In this document: positions 37,304 to 50,700 of the stretch, piece by piece
Layout of the letters: the number at the start of each line of letters is the position of its first letter
Position numbering within the stretch: position 1 is the stretch's first letter
From: Eremophila alpestris peregrina
Taxonomy: Eukaryota > Chordata > Aves > Passeriformes > Alaudidae
Direction: 5' to 3'
NCBI GenBank assembly: GCA_009792885.1
Contig: WMCF01000009.1
Location: 3,080,954 to 3,144,953, forward strand
DNA: 64,000 bases
Notes under the pieces: generated by a model
Database searches by the model: none
What the model saw: the letters and a program-made list of their open reading frames with translations, nothing else
Told to the model about the DNA's origin: nothing
Program-made: the position numbers and the translations under genes

Positions 37304-38984
37304 ACCAGGTTTATTGGGAAAAGTCACTAAGTGCCACACAGTGTTTTGCTTCTCAAAATCAAAGCTTCCACAACAGACAGCTCCTTAATGGACCAGAAGA
37401 AAGGTGGATCCTTATGGATGAATTTCTGAGTCCCAACTGCCTTTGGTAGGCAGAGAAAGGAGCTCCTTTGCTGCAATATGCAGACTTTCCCCCCCTGTAA
37501 ATTAGTCGCCCATAGAGGGAACAATGATGCCCTAAATTATTTCATCAGCAGCATGAGCACTTGTTAACACAGAAGGAAGCTGTAATTTTTTGGTCACTGT
37601 TTTGTCAGTAGTAGCATTTGAATTCTGAACAAAATCCATCTGAATCAGAGAAGATACTAATAGTCTGAGTTTTAAGGATCTATTACTTTTATTGAGTAAA
37701 AATTTATATGTATCTTTTAGAAAACATTCAGTCTTAGAAGATATTCCCTAATGATGTAAATGGGATATGATGCTCTTTAATTTAGTTACCTAAACCTGAA
37801 TCAAACACAAATATATTTAAAATTATTGCAAACATTTAAGAATGCAAACACTCTAGGTATAAAAAGTACTCTTAAATACATCAAGCTCTGAAAATAAGAC
37901 ACTAGGAGAAGACTGACTTTTTTTCAATTTTGATTGAAAATTAATTGAATTTCACTTTCTGTTGCAAAATGATATATTATATTAAGTCATGTTTCACCAC
38001 TAGTATGATTTATTAGACAAAAATTGGCCCATTTCACATAGTGTGTTCTGACTGAAGTAATGCAGCTTTAGGACGACTGACAAAGCCACAAAGCAATCTT
38101 GATTTCAGTTTTAGAATATGCTCTATGTATCTACAAAACTATTCATTTATTACAAATCTACTAGAGCATCATTCAGATAGTATCCTCAGATGGTAAACGT
38201 AGTAATTTCTACATCAACAGTAATAATTTGATAGGCTCAGTAATATTTTTTTTCAAATATCCTTACGTTTCTTTGCAGAAGTTTTAGGCATATTTGATTA
38301 AAATATCACTGTTTAGATCTTAGACTTCTTAAAGGTTAAGACAAATCCTACAAAGTTGTTTTTTTTTATTTTACTCCAGATGAAAATGATTTATTACTTT
38401 CAAGTTTTACCAGAAAGGAAAAAAAAATTGAAAAGTTAGGTATTTTCTGTGGTTAGAAAATGGGGTCACATTCATAAATACTGAGACTGGACTGGTGGAA
38501 ATTTCAAGGAAGTCTGACATATTTATGAAAGGTAAAAACTTTCAAATGCAATCAATCAAAATGACTGAACAAATATGACTCCCTAGAAAGGCATTTATCC
38601 TAATTATTAAGACAAACCAATAGTTAGTCACCTACTCAAATGACAGCTGTAAATCAAAATGGGCCTTGCCAATTCTCTCATGGGGTCAGCCTATGACCAC
38701 CCATGAAAACTGCACTCTTTCATCTCCTTCCCAAGTGGAAGGGCTGAGAAATGGCCACAGCTGTTGCGGCAACCACAGCATCCTCCACACTTTGTGCCAG
38801 GACTGGCTGCCATCCACTGCCCCAAATGATCAGGCAGTAAATAGGTCTATAAACCTATTAAAACTGCATAAATGTTATAACTTGTCATCTATTAAAATAA
38901 AAAATAAACAGGAAAGGATGTCTGAGAGCCAGCTTCTTCAGAGCAAAATGAAATGCTAAGTTAGAGGTTTTCAAGTACTCCAGC

Positions 38985-38999
38985 TTTTTTTTTTTTTTT
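38985..38999. repeat. T15 homopolymer tract
   Basis: Fifteen consecutive T in intron 3, with no recognisable element attached. Confidence 0.9.
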
Positions 39000-41900
39000 C
39001 TGCATAGGGGAAGGTGGGAGGGCACAAGACTTAGGGCTGAACTATTAAAAAGTCAGTTGGTGGTATTAAACTCTTACTTTAGGATTTATAGGAAAGCCAA
39101 AAATTCACTCCAGGCTGAAATTTACTATTCCAGGCTGGAATAGTTAAAAAAAAACCAACAAAAACAACAAAAACCCAACCCCCTCCAAAAATCATACATA
39201 TAAAGGAAGATAATAAGCAAACACAAAATAGTGGTTTCAGATTATTTTTGGCATTTCTTCAATGCAGAAGTGGCTCTATTTTTTAATTTTTTTTTTAGTC
39301 TGACATTCATCACTATGAATTACTTTTCTAAATAAAATTTGGAACAGGTTATTTTCATAATTAATTCCCAATAAGTTACTATCACTGGGATCTCTTGTAA
39401 AGCTTTTCAGTATGAAGGGATATCATAGCTTTCAAAGGAATGTCAATGCTTTGACTTACACTCAAAAGCCAGGAAGTTAGGGGTGGAAATTTCATCTGTG
39501 AGCCACACAGATGTATGAAAACAGTCAAAAAATTAACAACGTATGTTAAGGATTCAATGCCAGCCCCATTTTTATTCATAACTTGACTTCATTAGTTTTG
39601 TGGGTTTAAAATTGACATTTAAAAATAAAAGCAACATAAGTTTTTGTGACTTAATTGAGTGCTCCTTCAATAAAGAGATATTTCAGTATTTGCAGACTGC
39701 TAACATCTTTCCAAAATAAGCTGTGTGCTGGTGCTACTTTGCTCTATTTCCCTATCACCCTAAGGAGCCTTTATTCCTGATGGAAGCCATTTCTTTTGCT
39801 AAATCCTGCCTGTGAACTCTAACAAGACCATTTAAGCCCTACTAAACAAAGTCTCCTGGGAGACACTGTTGTTAAAATAAAAACTGGAGCAAATTTTTAA
39901 AGTGAACTTTCTACAACCATTAGAGGATGCAGGTCTTAAAAAAAAGAGAAAACTTGTTATAGGAGAGGGAACAAAAAGCCAAATGTAAGCAGAGAGCATA
40001 TACCAGCCACCCCGAGGGAGCAGGGGGGAGGTACAGAAAATTACTACTGCATTTCTACTTCCCACCAAAACCACAAACAGGCCATTTCAGGGGACTAACA
40101 CATACAGAATCTGAAGATAAATATGTGTCTACCTCATTACCTGAGAAGAGCCTCAAAGAGCACACTTTGCTGAATATTTCTGCTTCTCTATGAATAATCC
40201 CCTGTACCAAGAAGCAGGAGGTGCTTCCATGTGCACGTGCAACATTTGCAGCATCGATGTGTGTCAGCCTGGACACTGCTCAGCTCTGTCTGAGAACGAG
40301 GCCCCATGGTCTCTTGGCACAGATTTTTACTGTAGAACTTAACAAACACTCTCTGCAGCCGAAACACCTTGAACCACTTCTAATCAGGTTTCACAAGCTA
40401 GGTAAGTTTGAGTCTGGTCGATGCATAGGTGAGAGATCATTATATGAAATTGCACTCTGCTGAAAACTTACAGCAGGAGCTTAAAACCATTGGGAAGTGG
40501 CGAGACATTGCTGTGAGGACATGAACAAATGGGATTGGGATCCAGGCAGCTCCTGGCTTCACCCAAGCCAAGACTAACACCCCTGGGAAAGCCAAGATAA
40601 GCAGCATATGAAAAGGGAGGACAGTACATGGAAAATCAGAAGATTAGTGTGGTTTTTGCTTTCTATGAGAATGACAAGAAGCCACAGGTGCCAGACACTC
40701 TCTGCTGAAGAGCATGTGTATTTGTATGCCACCTCACCAGCCTGTAGGGCACGACTTCTCTCTGGCATCTGAAGTGGCACCACCTTGTGTAGTGACAGTA
40801 ATGCCAGGCACACTGCTGAGTCCTCACAAACTATCCAACAACTGAGGTAGGAGATAATAAAAGGGAAACAGCCATTCTGAGAATTTCATGAACGAATTGA
40901 GTCAAAGCAATCCCATTTTATTTTTGACAAAGTATAAATGTAAAGGAGGATGAGGACAAGGATTTTATTTGGATTATAACAAATACAGGGCGTAAGGCAA
41001 CCTAAGGGAAAACAGCCTCTTGGTTTTCTCAAGTTGCCACAACATACACGTTTACCTGCATTCAAAGACGACTTAACAAGAGTTTTCTCAGAGTACAACT
41101 CAAACAGGACTGCATGAAAGCAATACAGCAATACTCTTCATTCTCACTGGATGCAGTGGAGGGTATGCCTGTAGGGCTTGAAAGCTGTGTAGGCACTGTG
41201 AGGCTGAAATGTAGGACAACTTACATACTCCAAATTGTTTCCCTGAAACAGATCTTGCCTAACCACCCCTAGTTACATCACCTTGCTAATCAACTGCCAC
41301 ATATATTTGCACTTGAGGGAAAAAGATTTGCATTGGCTAATAAAAGACATGTGAGTTGCATATCTAAAGTTAGTCTGCAACCCCTACTGGGCTGCCTCTC
41401 CAGGCACTGCACCCACAGAAACTCAGCCATGGCATGACTCTGAGCACCTCATCTATCTAACTTAGGAAAAGATCCTACACCAAGCAAACAGTGGGAAAAA
41501 AAAGGTAGTTATCAGAAAAAGCTCAATGCTTACTTTAGGTCCAGAAAAACTTTTAAGATGAGAAAAATGGAAATTCTGGGCTGAGGCTGCTGAAATGCAA
41601 TGCAGTTAATAGTAAATTTTTAAAAAAGTCTCAAAGAAAGAATATATGTTCATTGCTACAAACCCTAGTTTGGGAACAGGGGTCCAAAAGGGAACTTGGA
41701 ACAGAGGGTGCAGAAAGTGGAAGCTGGTATTATTTATAACCTGGCAGGCAGGACTTGCAGAAATGCAGCCATAACAAGCTGATTCTCTTAACTGCAGGTA
41801 AAACAACATTCTGACTAACTTTAAATATTTGGAAAATATATAAATAGTAAAAAGTATTTTGGTAGACAGATGCTGATTTTTTTTCTTTAGTATTTGATGG

Positions 41901-42750
41901 AACATGTTTCAAAGAGTACATCACTAGCCAATACTGCTGACGGATGTGCAGTGTTATACTACCTGGCCACATAATGAATTAGCCTTCCCAGGAGGAGCTG
42001 TACAAAAAGTAAACAAAAGAAACAAGAAATTCCTTGCCATCTGTAGGATGTCAAGGAAATGAATCAGTTTGTTTCAAACAGGAGATAATTAAGAAAATCT
42101 AAAAATTTCTGAATTACATTAGGACTTTATCATGTAGGTTTTCTCAATGTCCTTTCCTTTTTCATAACCAGGGACTTACTGAACAACCACTTCATTTAAC
42201 AACTTGCAGACAGAACATCTCAAGGACTGCTACAACTTTTCCATTTAACCATTTAACCATTAATACTAAGACATGAAATAGCCTATATAAAAACATGTGG
42301 CGTAACAGTTTTTCTGAGCAGTGATGCTCATGTGATTTCCTGCTAAGGAGAATATATTGAACCTATTTATGACAGAATAGAATAGACCTATTATATGCAT
42401 TTAGCTTTTTAGAAGAAAATACTGGTATTTAGTCTGAAGTGTACCAGAATTATCTGACAAGATCTCTACTTAAACTAAATCAGACTGACTTAGGCAAAGA
42501 GATCTGGTTCAGGATAGCAAGCAATTTTCAGTTACTCTAATCAGTTCAAAAAAATTCCCAGGACTTTTATACCCTGGAAAACCACTGGAATATTAGCCTT
42601 TGAAGGAAATATAGATCCCTTTTTTCATTTATTTCGTTTCATGAACACAGTTTTCTAATGAAAGTCGTTTCTACGTGATGACAGCAGCAGAGCATTCCTC
42701 CCTCACCACTTACTACGAATTCCACTTTTCCCTCACCATTAAAAAAAAAA

Positions 42751-42798
42751 GGGGGGCGGGGCAGGGGTGGGGAGGGGGGAGGAAAATGGGGTAGGGGG
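42751..42798 (+). repeat. G-run cluster with G-quadruplex potential
   Basis: Five G-runs of four to six bases separated by one- or two-base spacers (C, CA, T, A) lie at 42751-42779, followed by GGGG and GGGGG runs ending at 42798. It is preceded by an A10 run. The pattern fits the classical four-tract quadruplex rule several times over. It is about 360 bp inside intron 3 from exon 3, with the G-rich strand being the JAZF1 template strand. Confidence 0.9.
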
Positions 42799-43158
42799 AA
42801 GATACTGACCATTTTTTAAAAACCTTTAACTGACACTGTACCACAGGCAGAGCTCTCCTTCTGATGCATAAGGGTTCTTTTGCACATTTGGCAGTTCTGG
42901 TAAGGTTAGTTTCTTCACAGAATAATTTCAGCTGCAACAGTTAAAGTCAGTGTCCCTCTCTGCTTTAGCAAAGAATTTGGAAACAAATGCCCAAACACAT
43001 TTTAGGGACTGCAGACCAAATGTAAAATAGCACAAAGCTTTTCTGTTCTATTTTTTGGGGCACTTCTTACCAATGCCTCGGGATGTGTCCTGTTCCCCAA
43101 ATGTCACACAGCAAAACTGCTCCCTTTATTTGGGCTGGATGAAAGAGTAGGTTCTTAC

Positions 43159-43355
43159 CTGTAGGAGTACTACTGCGAAACGAAGAGGAGGGAGTGATGG
43201 GAGGGGTGACTGGAGGAGTAAGGCTTCCACTGCTGTGGCGAGGTGGAGTAGATACATTCCCACGGGACACTGTGCTTGACAAAGTCAAAGAGAGTTTGGG
43301 CTGAATCTTTTTCTTCAAAGACTCCTGCTCACGTCGAGCTGCGTCAGTCATAAAT
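43159..43355 (-). CDS. JAZF1: JAZF1 exon 3: Ser/Thr/Pro-rich region
   Basis: This 197-bp minus-strand exon lies between ...ccttgttctag and donor GTAAGA. Its first base completes the Arg63 codon, then FMTDAARREQESLKKKIQPK and a Ser/Thr/Pro-rich tail with TPPRHSSGSLTPPVTPPITP follow, ending with one base of the Gly129 codon. Residues 64-128 are encoded; counts for exons 3-5 reproduce the 243-residue length exactly. The repeated TPP motifs are plausible proline-directed kinase sites (inference). In human endometrial stromal sarcoma, JAZF1 exons 1-3 are fused to SUZ12, so the segment retained there ends at this exon's 3' boundary. Residues 1-63 with the first zinc finger are outside the window. 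Confidence 0.97.
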
Positions 43356-45511
43356 CTAGAACAAGGATAATCACGAGGATGAGAGCTTTGAACCACTGTC
43401 CACCAGCAAGCTTTAGGTAAAGATAAAGGGTTTTTTGCCCTCAGTGACCCAATGGAGTTTCAAACTCAGCCATGACAAGTTCCTCTGCAACACACAAATT
43501 TACAGAATACAAACTTCTCCATCAACAGCTTTATGTGTTCAACATCTGGGCCATTTCCTTCTGATTTCAATAAAACTTACATTAGATACTTGCATCATGT
43601 GCAAACACAGAAGTGTTTTAAACTTAACCAGAGCTCAGCATTACAAACAATAATATAATGATTGTACTAAGTCCTTTACAGTAACTACATTCAATCATTC
43701 TGTGAAAAAGTAGCTGAGAAAAATGTTAGCAGCAAATGACCTTCAGATTGAAGGGGTAGAAGGGATAGAATTAATTACTTAGTGTAGATACATAATTTTC
43801 AATAGGATAATCACATCCTTTTACTAAGGGTTTTAGACAACGTTGCCTGGCATAAAAGATGTCTAATTAAATTGCAATTCCTCAAACTGGAGTTCCCAGC
43901 TCTTGAAAACCAAATGAGGTCTCTCTATGGAGCTCTGTACAGGCTGCTGAAGGCCTAATGCAAGTCAAGGTTCATCTCTGTGAGGTGCTGAGAGGGAATC
44001 CCACCAGCATGATGCAAGGTGTGCACCAGTAGTGCTGAAACTCCAGCAGTGCAACTTTTTGCATGGGATGTCTCATCTGGAATAAAAAGCACTTTTTTCA
44101 CTTTTATTCTGATTCCTTTCAAAAGGGAACAATTGAACTGAAAAAGACCACTTTTATTCCAAGTATGCACAAAGAGTTACACCAGAACACCTGATGTTGC
44201 TTTCTGCTGACATTCAAAGCATCTCTGCTGGCACCTGTATTAACTCTCACTTGAAAAGACTGGGGTTCCCCCACAACAGGATCTCTGCAAGTCAGACTTC
44301 CTGACTTAGCATCCGAGAGACATTTTGATCCTCTGTCTTTCCCCTCCACTACACATGGATATACATTAATAATTATGGGTATCTTGAAGGATTCCTATGA
44401 CATGCTAAAGTAAATCCCCTTGTCAGTACAGCCCTCTGTCCTTGAGGCTGAAGTACAAACTACACCTGCCAGTGAACAAAAACAGCATGCACTAACACAT
44501 GGTACAGAATAAAAAGTTAAGTTACACCCAGGCAATTTTTTGACCATAGTCTCAGAACACTATGGCATAAAATTTTAGGTAACATTAGAGCAATAAAGAT
44601 GTATCCTGTCTGTCCATACCATGAAACCATTAATAAGTGGAACTTTGCCATGATAAGTAACATCAACACACAGGCATTAATAAACAGGTATGTGACAAGA
44701 CAGCTTATCTTCTTTGAACTGAGAGAGCAATACATCATGTCAAGCCCAGATGTGGCATTTTTATGAAGTTAATATTTTAAATGCAGATATCTATAGTAAC
44801 AGCTGAGTGTTAAATTTCTCTTCTTCAGCCAAGGGTGCAGATGATATTGACAAAACAGTCCTCAAATGGAAGTCTAAATTTCATTCAAGAAAATATAAGT
44901 AAAAGGATCTTAATAAAGTGGTCATTCAGTACACATTTGCTTTCCTCTAACTAGGAAATGTCTAATTCACTATTTTTGCAGTTTGTACGATGATGTATGC
45001 TTGCTTCTGGATGGGAAGCCTTATTCCTTAAGAAAATGTTATGGTAACATTATAAATCCTTGAAAACTTGGAAGATAACTTCAGCTGTGAGATATTAAAA
45101 GCAGCAGCATGAAAAGCTGCTCTTTAGTAAACTCAGCCACAAATAACAATGTTAAAATAATATTGAGTTATAACCACTCTGGTTAAAGTCCATAAAAATC
45201 AGGAAAATGTGAAGTTATAACTGAAACTTCTCCCTGTCCTCTTAACTCGTTCCCATTTGGGCTAAGCATGTAAAGTATATTCCAAAATGTCATTTCTTGT
45301 CTACACTGTGAACCTGAGAGAAATGGAAGGCAGAGCCTGTTGAGAAGTTCAGTTTCCAGTGTCTCATGTATGGAATTAACCATTCCAGATCCAACTAGTC
45401 CCATACATATTTGCTGAAGCACTGGCAGCGCTTTGGGTTTGAACGTGAAACTTGCCTAAATGGATTAAAAGAAAACATTTTTCAGTATTTTAACTAAAAT
45501 GCAGTACTCTC

Positions 45512-45538
45512 TATATATGTGTGTGTGTGTGTGTGTGT
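45512..45538. repeat. (TA)n(GT)n microsatellite
   Basis: tatatat is followed by ten GT units. Likely polymorphic. Confidence 0.97.
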
Positions 45539-47462
45539 CTGACTATGGCAGTGTTCTTCAAAACTTAAAATGTAAGCATTGTAATGATGGTTACAGAATG
45601 ACATTTCCAAGTCTTTCATTTTCATGTTGGAAGTACATTATGGTTGCAACATCAAGTGTTCACGAATGAAACATGCTGGAACTAGGGTTGAATACTGGTC
45701 TCTAAATTACATGCCTGCATACAATTTTCCCTGCCTAATTTAAATGCACAAGATGTCTGGGAAACAGGAAATGAACTGTAACTAAAAAAGGCTGCTGTAA
45801 GACCACTTTTAGGTTAAATCCCATCTTTTTGATAGTCTGTCTCACCATCTTCAGATCTACCTCTTTACTGAGCAATGCTACCTCTGCTATTTTCAAATTA
45901 TTACCTACGTATCCCTGCCCCTGTACTTCCACCACTGGGCACATTTCAGTCGCCTTTTCTGTTGCATACGATTTTGTTTACATCTCATAATCCTCTCTCC
46001 CTAAACCAATACATCACAGAGGTGCAGTGAAACAAGGAGGATCATTCAGCTCCCAGCCATTCATTGACCCTGTTTTGAAAAGCATGAGGTTTGTGTGCTT
46101 TCTTGCCAACAGTTCATAACATCAGCCAGGAGCAAGGTCTTTCTAAAGAAATCTCTTCTACGTCCATTTTTTCTTTCCTCACCCTTGCAACCTTCCTAAT
46201 TATTTAACTCTGTGCTCCAAAAAACATAGGGGCAGTGATTTCTGAATCAAGTGCTTGCAGCAACCTTAATAAACAAGAGCAAAATACAGTTTCCCCCCTC
46301 TTCTCATTCCCTGGAATGGTTCAAGTATTTTTATTGAAACTTTCCCAAGAAATTCAGCCTGAAGGAGACACCCAGCATGGAAAATTTCAGCCCAAACAGA
46401 TGAGTGCTGGCAACATAAGCAACTGAAACAGTCTTATAATGGAAAGTGTTGCACAACCTTTCATATAGGTGGCAATATAATACAAACAGCATAAGCTCTT
46501 GTTACCAACACAAAAAAATCACAAAAAGTAGAGGCTATGCTCAAATTCAAAAAAAGCATTTTCAAATCAAACCTTTTCCAGTGTTTCTAAGACTTGTCAT
46601 CCCCAAAAGCTTTAGACTCAAGAATGAGCAGAACATAGTCTTAGAGAGTTCCTTGTGCTGTTAGCATGCACTGCTTCATGATTGTGTCCCAGTGTGACTC
46701 ACATGATGGTGTCAGAGTTACTTTATCATAAAACCTATGCTACACACAATGCTAAGGCAGTTTAAGAGCCCTGGACTCATACACCCAGACTGAGGGTAAG
46801 GGTGATAAAAAAATGAGCAGTAGGAAAACTGAAAAGAAAAAAAAGTACCCAGGTTACTCTTCAGAATGTATATTCCTAACAGTTCTTATCAGCATGAAGT
46901 AGCCTTTCCTCCTCTTCCTCACTGCTAAATCTTGCTGATGCAGGAAGTCAGCTGCTTGGGCCAGCTGTTCCCATGTCCACAGACATTCACATGGACAGTG
47001 AAGAAGGTGCATCACAGCTACCTGGTTGGATTTGAGTATTAATTTGCTACATTGAGTTCCTTCACGATCTAGTCTCTAAAACATATACCAACTGAAGATG
47101 TGTCACAATCACGAGCCTGCTGTTCTCCAGTTACCGCGTGCACAGGCAAGAGAAGGGAGGGGGATTACTCTGAGCTGGAATAACAGATTACACCACAGAG
47201 ACTCAAGCCCAGGATTGCTCTGCAACACTGTCCAGCTGCACACAAGCTTAAAAAAAATGTACAGCACTACCTGACAGTAACAAATATACCCTGCCCTGTG
47301 CCATACCACTGCCAACTGGTACTGATGCCTTCAGTTTTGGCTTTCATATTTTCCAGATTCTGTAGTGCATTAGTATATAACTCTAAACTTCATATAAAGT
47401 TAGTAAGATCTCTTCACAGTTTAGTTAGACAAAACAATCTTTTTCCAGAGAACCAAGTACAC

Positions 47463-47753
47463 TGTTGCACTCTCAGGCCCAAAAAGTGTAAACAACAGTG
47501 AAAAGAGGAGAGCAAACTGAGAGGATGGGACTTCACAACCAGAAGCTGTAATTGGACAATTAACCCCAATATGTAAATGGATCAAAACTTATAAAAGTGT
47601 GAAAATGTGTAATCCATTGTCCATCTTGGGTGTAGCCTTGGCCAGGCTCTTGGACTGCCCAAGGTGTATCCTTTGATGGCCTTTTAAATAAATACCTCCT
47701 TTATTCCTTTAACACTAAGTAGCCTCTGTTCTAGGTAGCCTCTCTAGGCATCA
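47463..47753 (+). mobile_element. Solo LTR of an avian endogenous retrovirus
   Basis: A compact LTR layout is visible in plus orientation: a TATA box (TATAAAAG, 47590-47597), a poly(A) signal (AATAAA, 47687-47692) and a short T-rich region after it. The core (gctgtaattggacaattaac onward) resembles LTRs I associate with songbird ERVs. Ends are proposed as TGTTGC...GGCATCA, flanked by gtacac and gtacta, an imperfect six-base duplication; the left end could instead be near 47547. No internal viral genes flank it, so it is a solo LTR left by recombination. It is antisense to JAZF1. Confidence 0.6.
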
Positions 47754-50700
47754 GTACTAGCCTACAACGGGGAAAGATAGCAGAACAGAATTAGTTCTGA
47801 CCTTTCCTCATTACCAGATAATTATGGAAAAACATTTATAGTAGCTTTCAGGTCATATTCATGTTTGCCTAATTTGGCTAACCTGCCCTGGGAAAGCCTG
47901 TCACCTTTACCAGAACACGAGAAAATGCTGAGCTTCCATCACTTGTATTTCAGCAGAATGCTCCTTAGCCTAACACTTGCTCAACTTCAAGATTGACTGG
48001 AAAGAGGAGGAAAAAATCCATGGTGCTCTATTACAGATTTGTGCTGCCTTGTGGTAGTATTATATTTAGATAAAAAGTGGTCAGATTTACTTGACAGATG
48101 GGGCACACACTAGCTTGTTACCTCCTAAATTACATACAGACATGAAAGCCACACATTAATTCTCTCACTATTCTTTACATTCATCAGACCAAGTCCTTGC
48201 TGGATCTGTTTTCTCCCCTCAATCTTTTCCCACTTTTGCCTCAAGATGTTTATGCTATTCCTTGTCCGCGCCATACCAAAAGCAATAATGAGGTGAGGAT
48301 GGTAATTTTAGCTTTCAGTCTTCCTCATTACATTAGGGAAAAAAAAAAGAAAAAAAAAAGGCTAGGACGGAAGGTACTTCTAGTTGTGCAATATTTTAAA
48401 ACTTCAGGTTTGAAGAGGGATTAGGAGAATCCACTTTTCAAATCCCCATTTTAGTAGGACAGGACTCTGTGGAGGTGTCCTCCATACACTTTATATTTTC
48501 TTGTAAAGGCAGCAAAGTGGTTTGATTTAACTCAATGCCAGAAGGAAAAGACAATTTACAAGTTGAACTTGTATTGATTAAGGGAAAATCTGGTGAAATC
48601 TAACTGGTGGGAGTTCAGCAGTACTTGTTCACAGACTTGGGCTGTCTTGTGTCCTGGAAAGGATGAAAGACTTTTCTCAGTTGAACCTGAACAATACTGG
48701 GCCAAAACAAAGACAATCAATATCCCTAATGTCTTGCCACACTATTTATGTGATCATGGGACAGAAACATATGAGCAAGTTTTAGACCATCCATTAACTC
48801 AAATAATTTGAAAAACACCCTTGAGCACTTTCACATATCATTCTTTGTAGTGTGGGGAAAACAGAAGTATTCCACAGCTCTTTACAGACCTTCTGCTTCA
48901 CAGAGGCAGACAAACTTTTTTCTTTAGAGATCTTTCATTATAGTTTCAGAAAAACCCTAAAAAGAAACATTAATGTGAAAACTCCACATTAAAACCATAC
49001 ATAATCCCCCTTATGCCTTCATGCTATTTAAATTACAGACTATTTGCATAGTGCTAGAGTATATGATTCATACAAAATCCCCTTTGGATGCTTGCATTTT
49101 TTTCTAATTTCACAAAAAGTGTAACAAGTGCGGAAGAAACAGCCCAAAACAATAATAATCCCTTCCCAATTATTCTCTCAAACCTGTATTGGATTTCACA
49201 ACAGGCACTAACCAGATCAAACAGATCATTAAAGGGCATTTCTAAGTTTCTGGGAAGAACTCTTCCAGCCCAACATTTATGGCAGAAACACCTCACATCT
49301 GCGTAGGACTTCAGCGTGCTCATTCACCGAGATCAGGTCTTAAATGGGAATTCAGTGTTCATTCTCAGTGCCAGTTGTATCCAGACTCATCTGTTGGAAA
49401 CTTTTCCTATGTCCTACATGTGGAATATTTATGACAAACTGATGAGTATCTTAGACAGATAGGACGGAATCAGATTTCTTTTTATTATTAGCCTTAGGGA
49501 TAATTCATTGCCAGTACAATTCTTTCATTTCCATTATTCAACCAGCACTCTCAAGATGTAAAACTGTACTGCCAAAAAAATCAGCTATAGAGTAATATGT
49601 ATTTTTTCTGAGTATTTGCATCTTAAGACAATGTAGTAGAGATTATTAGGCTGCAGGTGTACCTTAAAAAATTTAAATTGCATTTCTGCCTCTTCACTGA
49701 AAGACTCAAAGACAACATTCAATCACACTTATTGTCAGTAGATTCAAGACTGCAACCTTAAAAAATCTGCTAAATATGAGCAAGAGTTCAGTGGCTTTAC
49801 TTTAGCTGTCTGCTCTTCATACATTCTTAAAAAATACGATAAGACACAATAAAATATTTACCAAGGAGATATTTTGTGTTTCGAGCATGGGAAATTGATT
49901 CAGAAGATTGAGTAATTTCATATCTAAATGTGTTAGTGGAGCTAATGGACAGTGATATGCCAAATAATCTATTACCACTCAAAGAGAATAAAAATAAACC
50001 ATCCCAAATCATATAATTGCCTACAGTAAAGCATGTGTTTACTCACTGTTAATCAATACAAGGCAGTCTTAAAAGCAATGGAAAGAAATTTATTATCTAG
50101 TATATTTTGAGAATACACAAAAACATCAGTGTGAATTACACTTCATACTTTGGTTAACAGAAATACCAAACACTGAACATAAGCCCTAGCTTTCCATTTT
50201 ATAATTATTTACTATATTATATGTAATATAATAAATATATGGATTTTAATATTTTCTCTTTGGAAAGGAGCTATTTTTTAATCTTTTTTTCCCCTTTATT
50301 CTGTTTTCTTTTTCTTCTCTTTTATTCTGCTTATGCCTATTTTCCTGTATCTTCTTTTCAAGAAGCCCCAAAAGAATATTTAATTTAAAATTAAAACCAA
50401 ACAAACATGAATCAGTGTTGTATGTTCAGCCCATCATAAACATATCTGTCTACTTAAAATTCAAATGTAGGAATTATTTTTTTGCATTTTATTTTTTAGA
50501 TTATATGGTACTTTAGCCTTTTCTTTCTTGAATTTAGGTAAAACAGCAAATAAAAAATGGAGGGCTGCATTTTATTTTATATCCTTTTAAAATTGTCAGA
50601 AAAAATGCACCCTGGGTAGATTACATTCAAAAAGTAACATAATCAGGGCAGATGCAGTCTTACTTCAGACATTTCATTCATAATAAAAATGCATTACTTA

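Larger units (their letters stand above)
22515..43158 (-). other. JAZF1: JAZF1 intron 3 (20,644 bp)
   Basis: GT-AG on the minus strand (gtaaga ... ttctag). It is mostly unique AT-rich sequence. Recognised content: an A18 tract (25047-25064), a GC-rich patch (28555-28690), a stem-loop (29627-29700), two small inverted repeats (36616-36642, 37269-37303), a T15 tract (38985-38999) and a G-run cluster (42751-42798). No CR1 or LTR was recognised. Open frames are short and scattered on both strands without codon or family signals. Confidence 0.85.

Noticed and set aside
45720..46200. Possible worn LINE fragment (pyrimidine-rich, vaguely CR1-like words)
   Set aside because: No stretch matched CR1 well enough to support a call by eye; repeat masking would decide.
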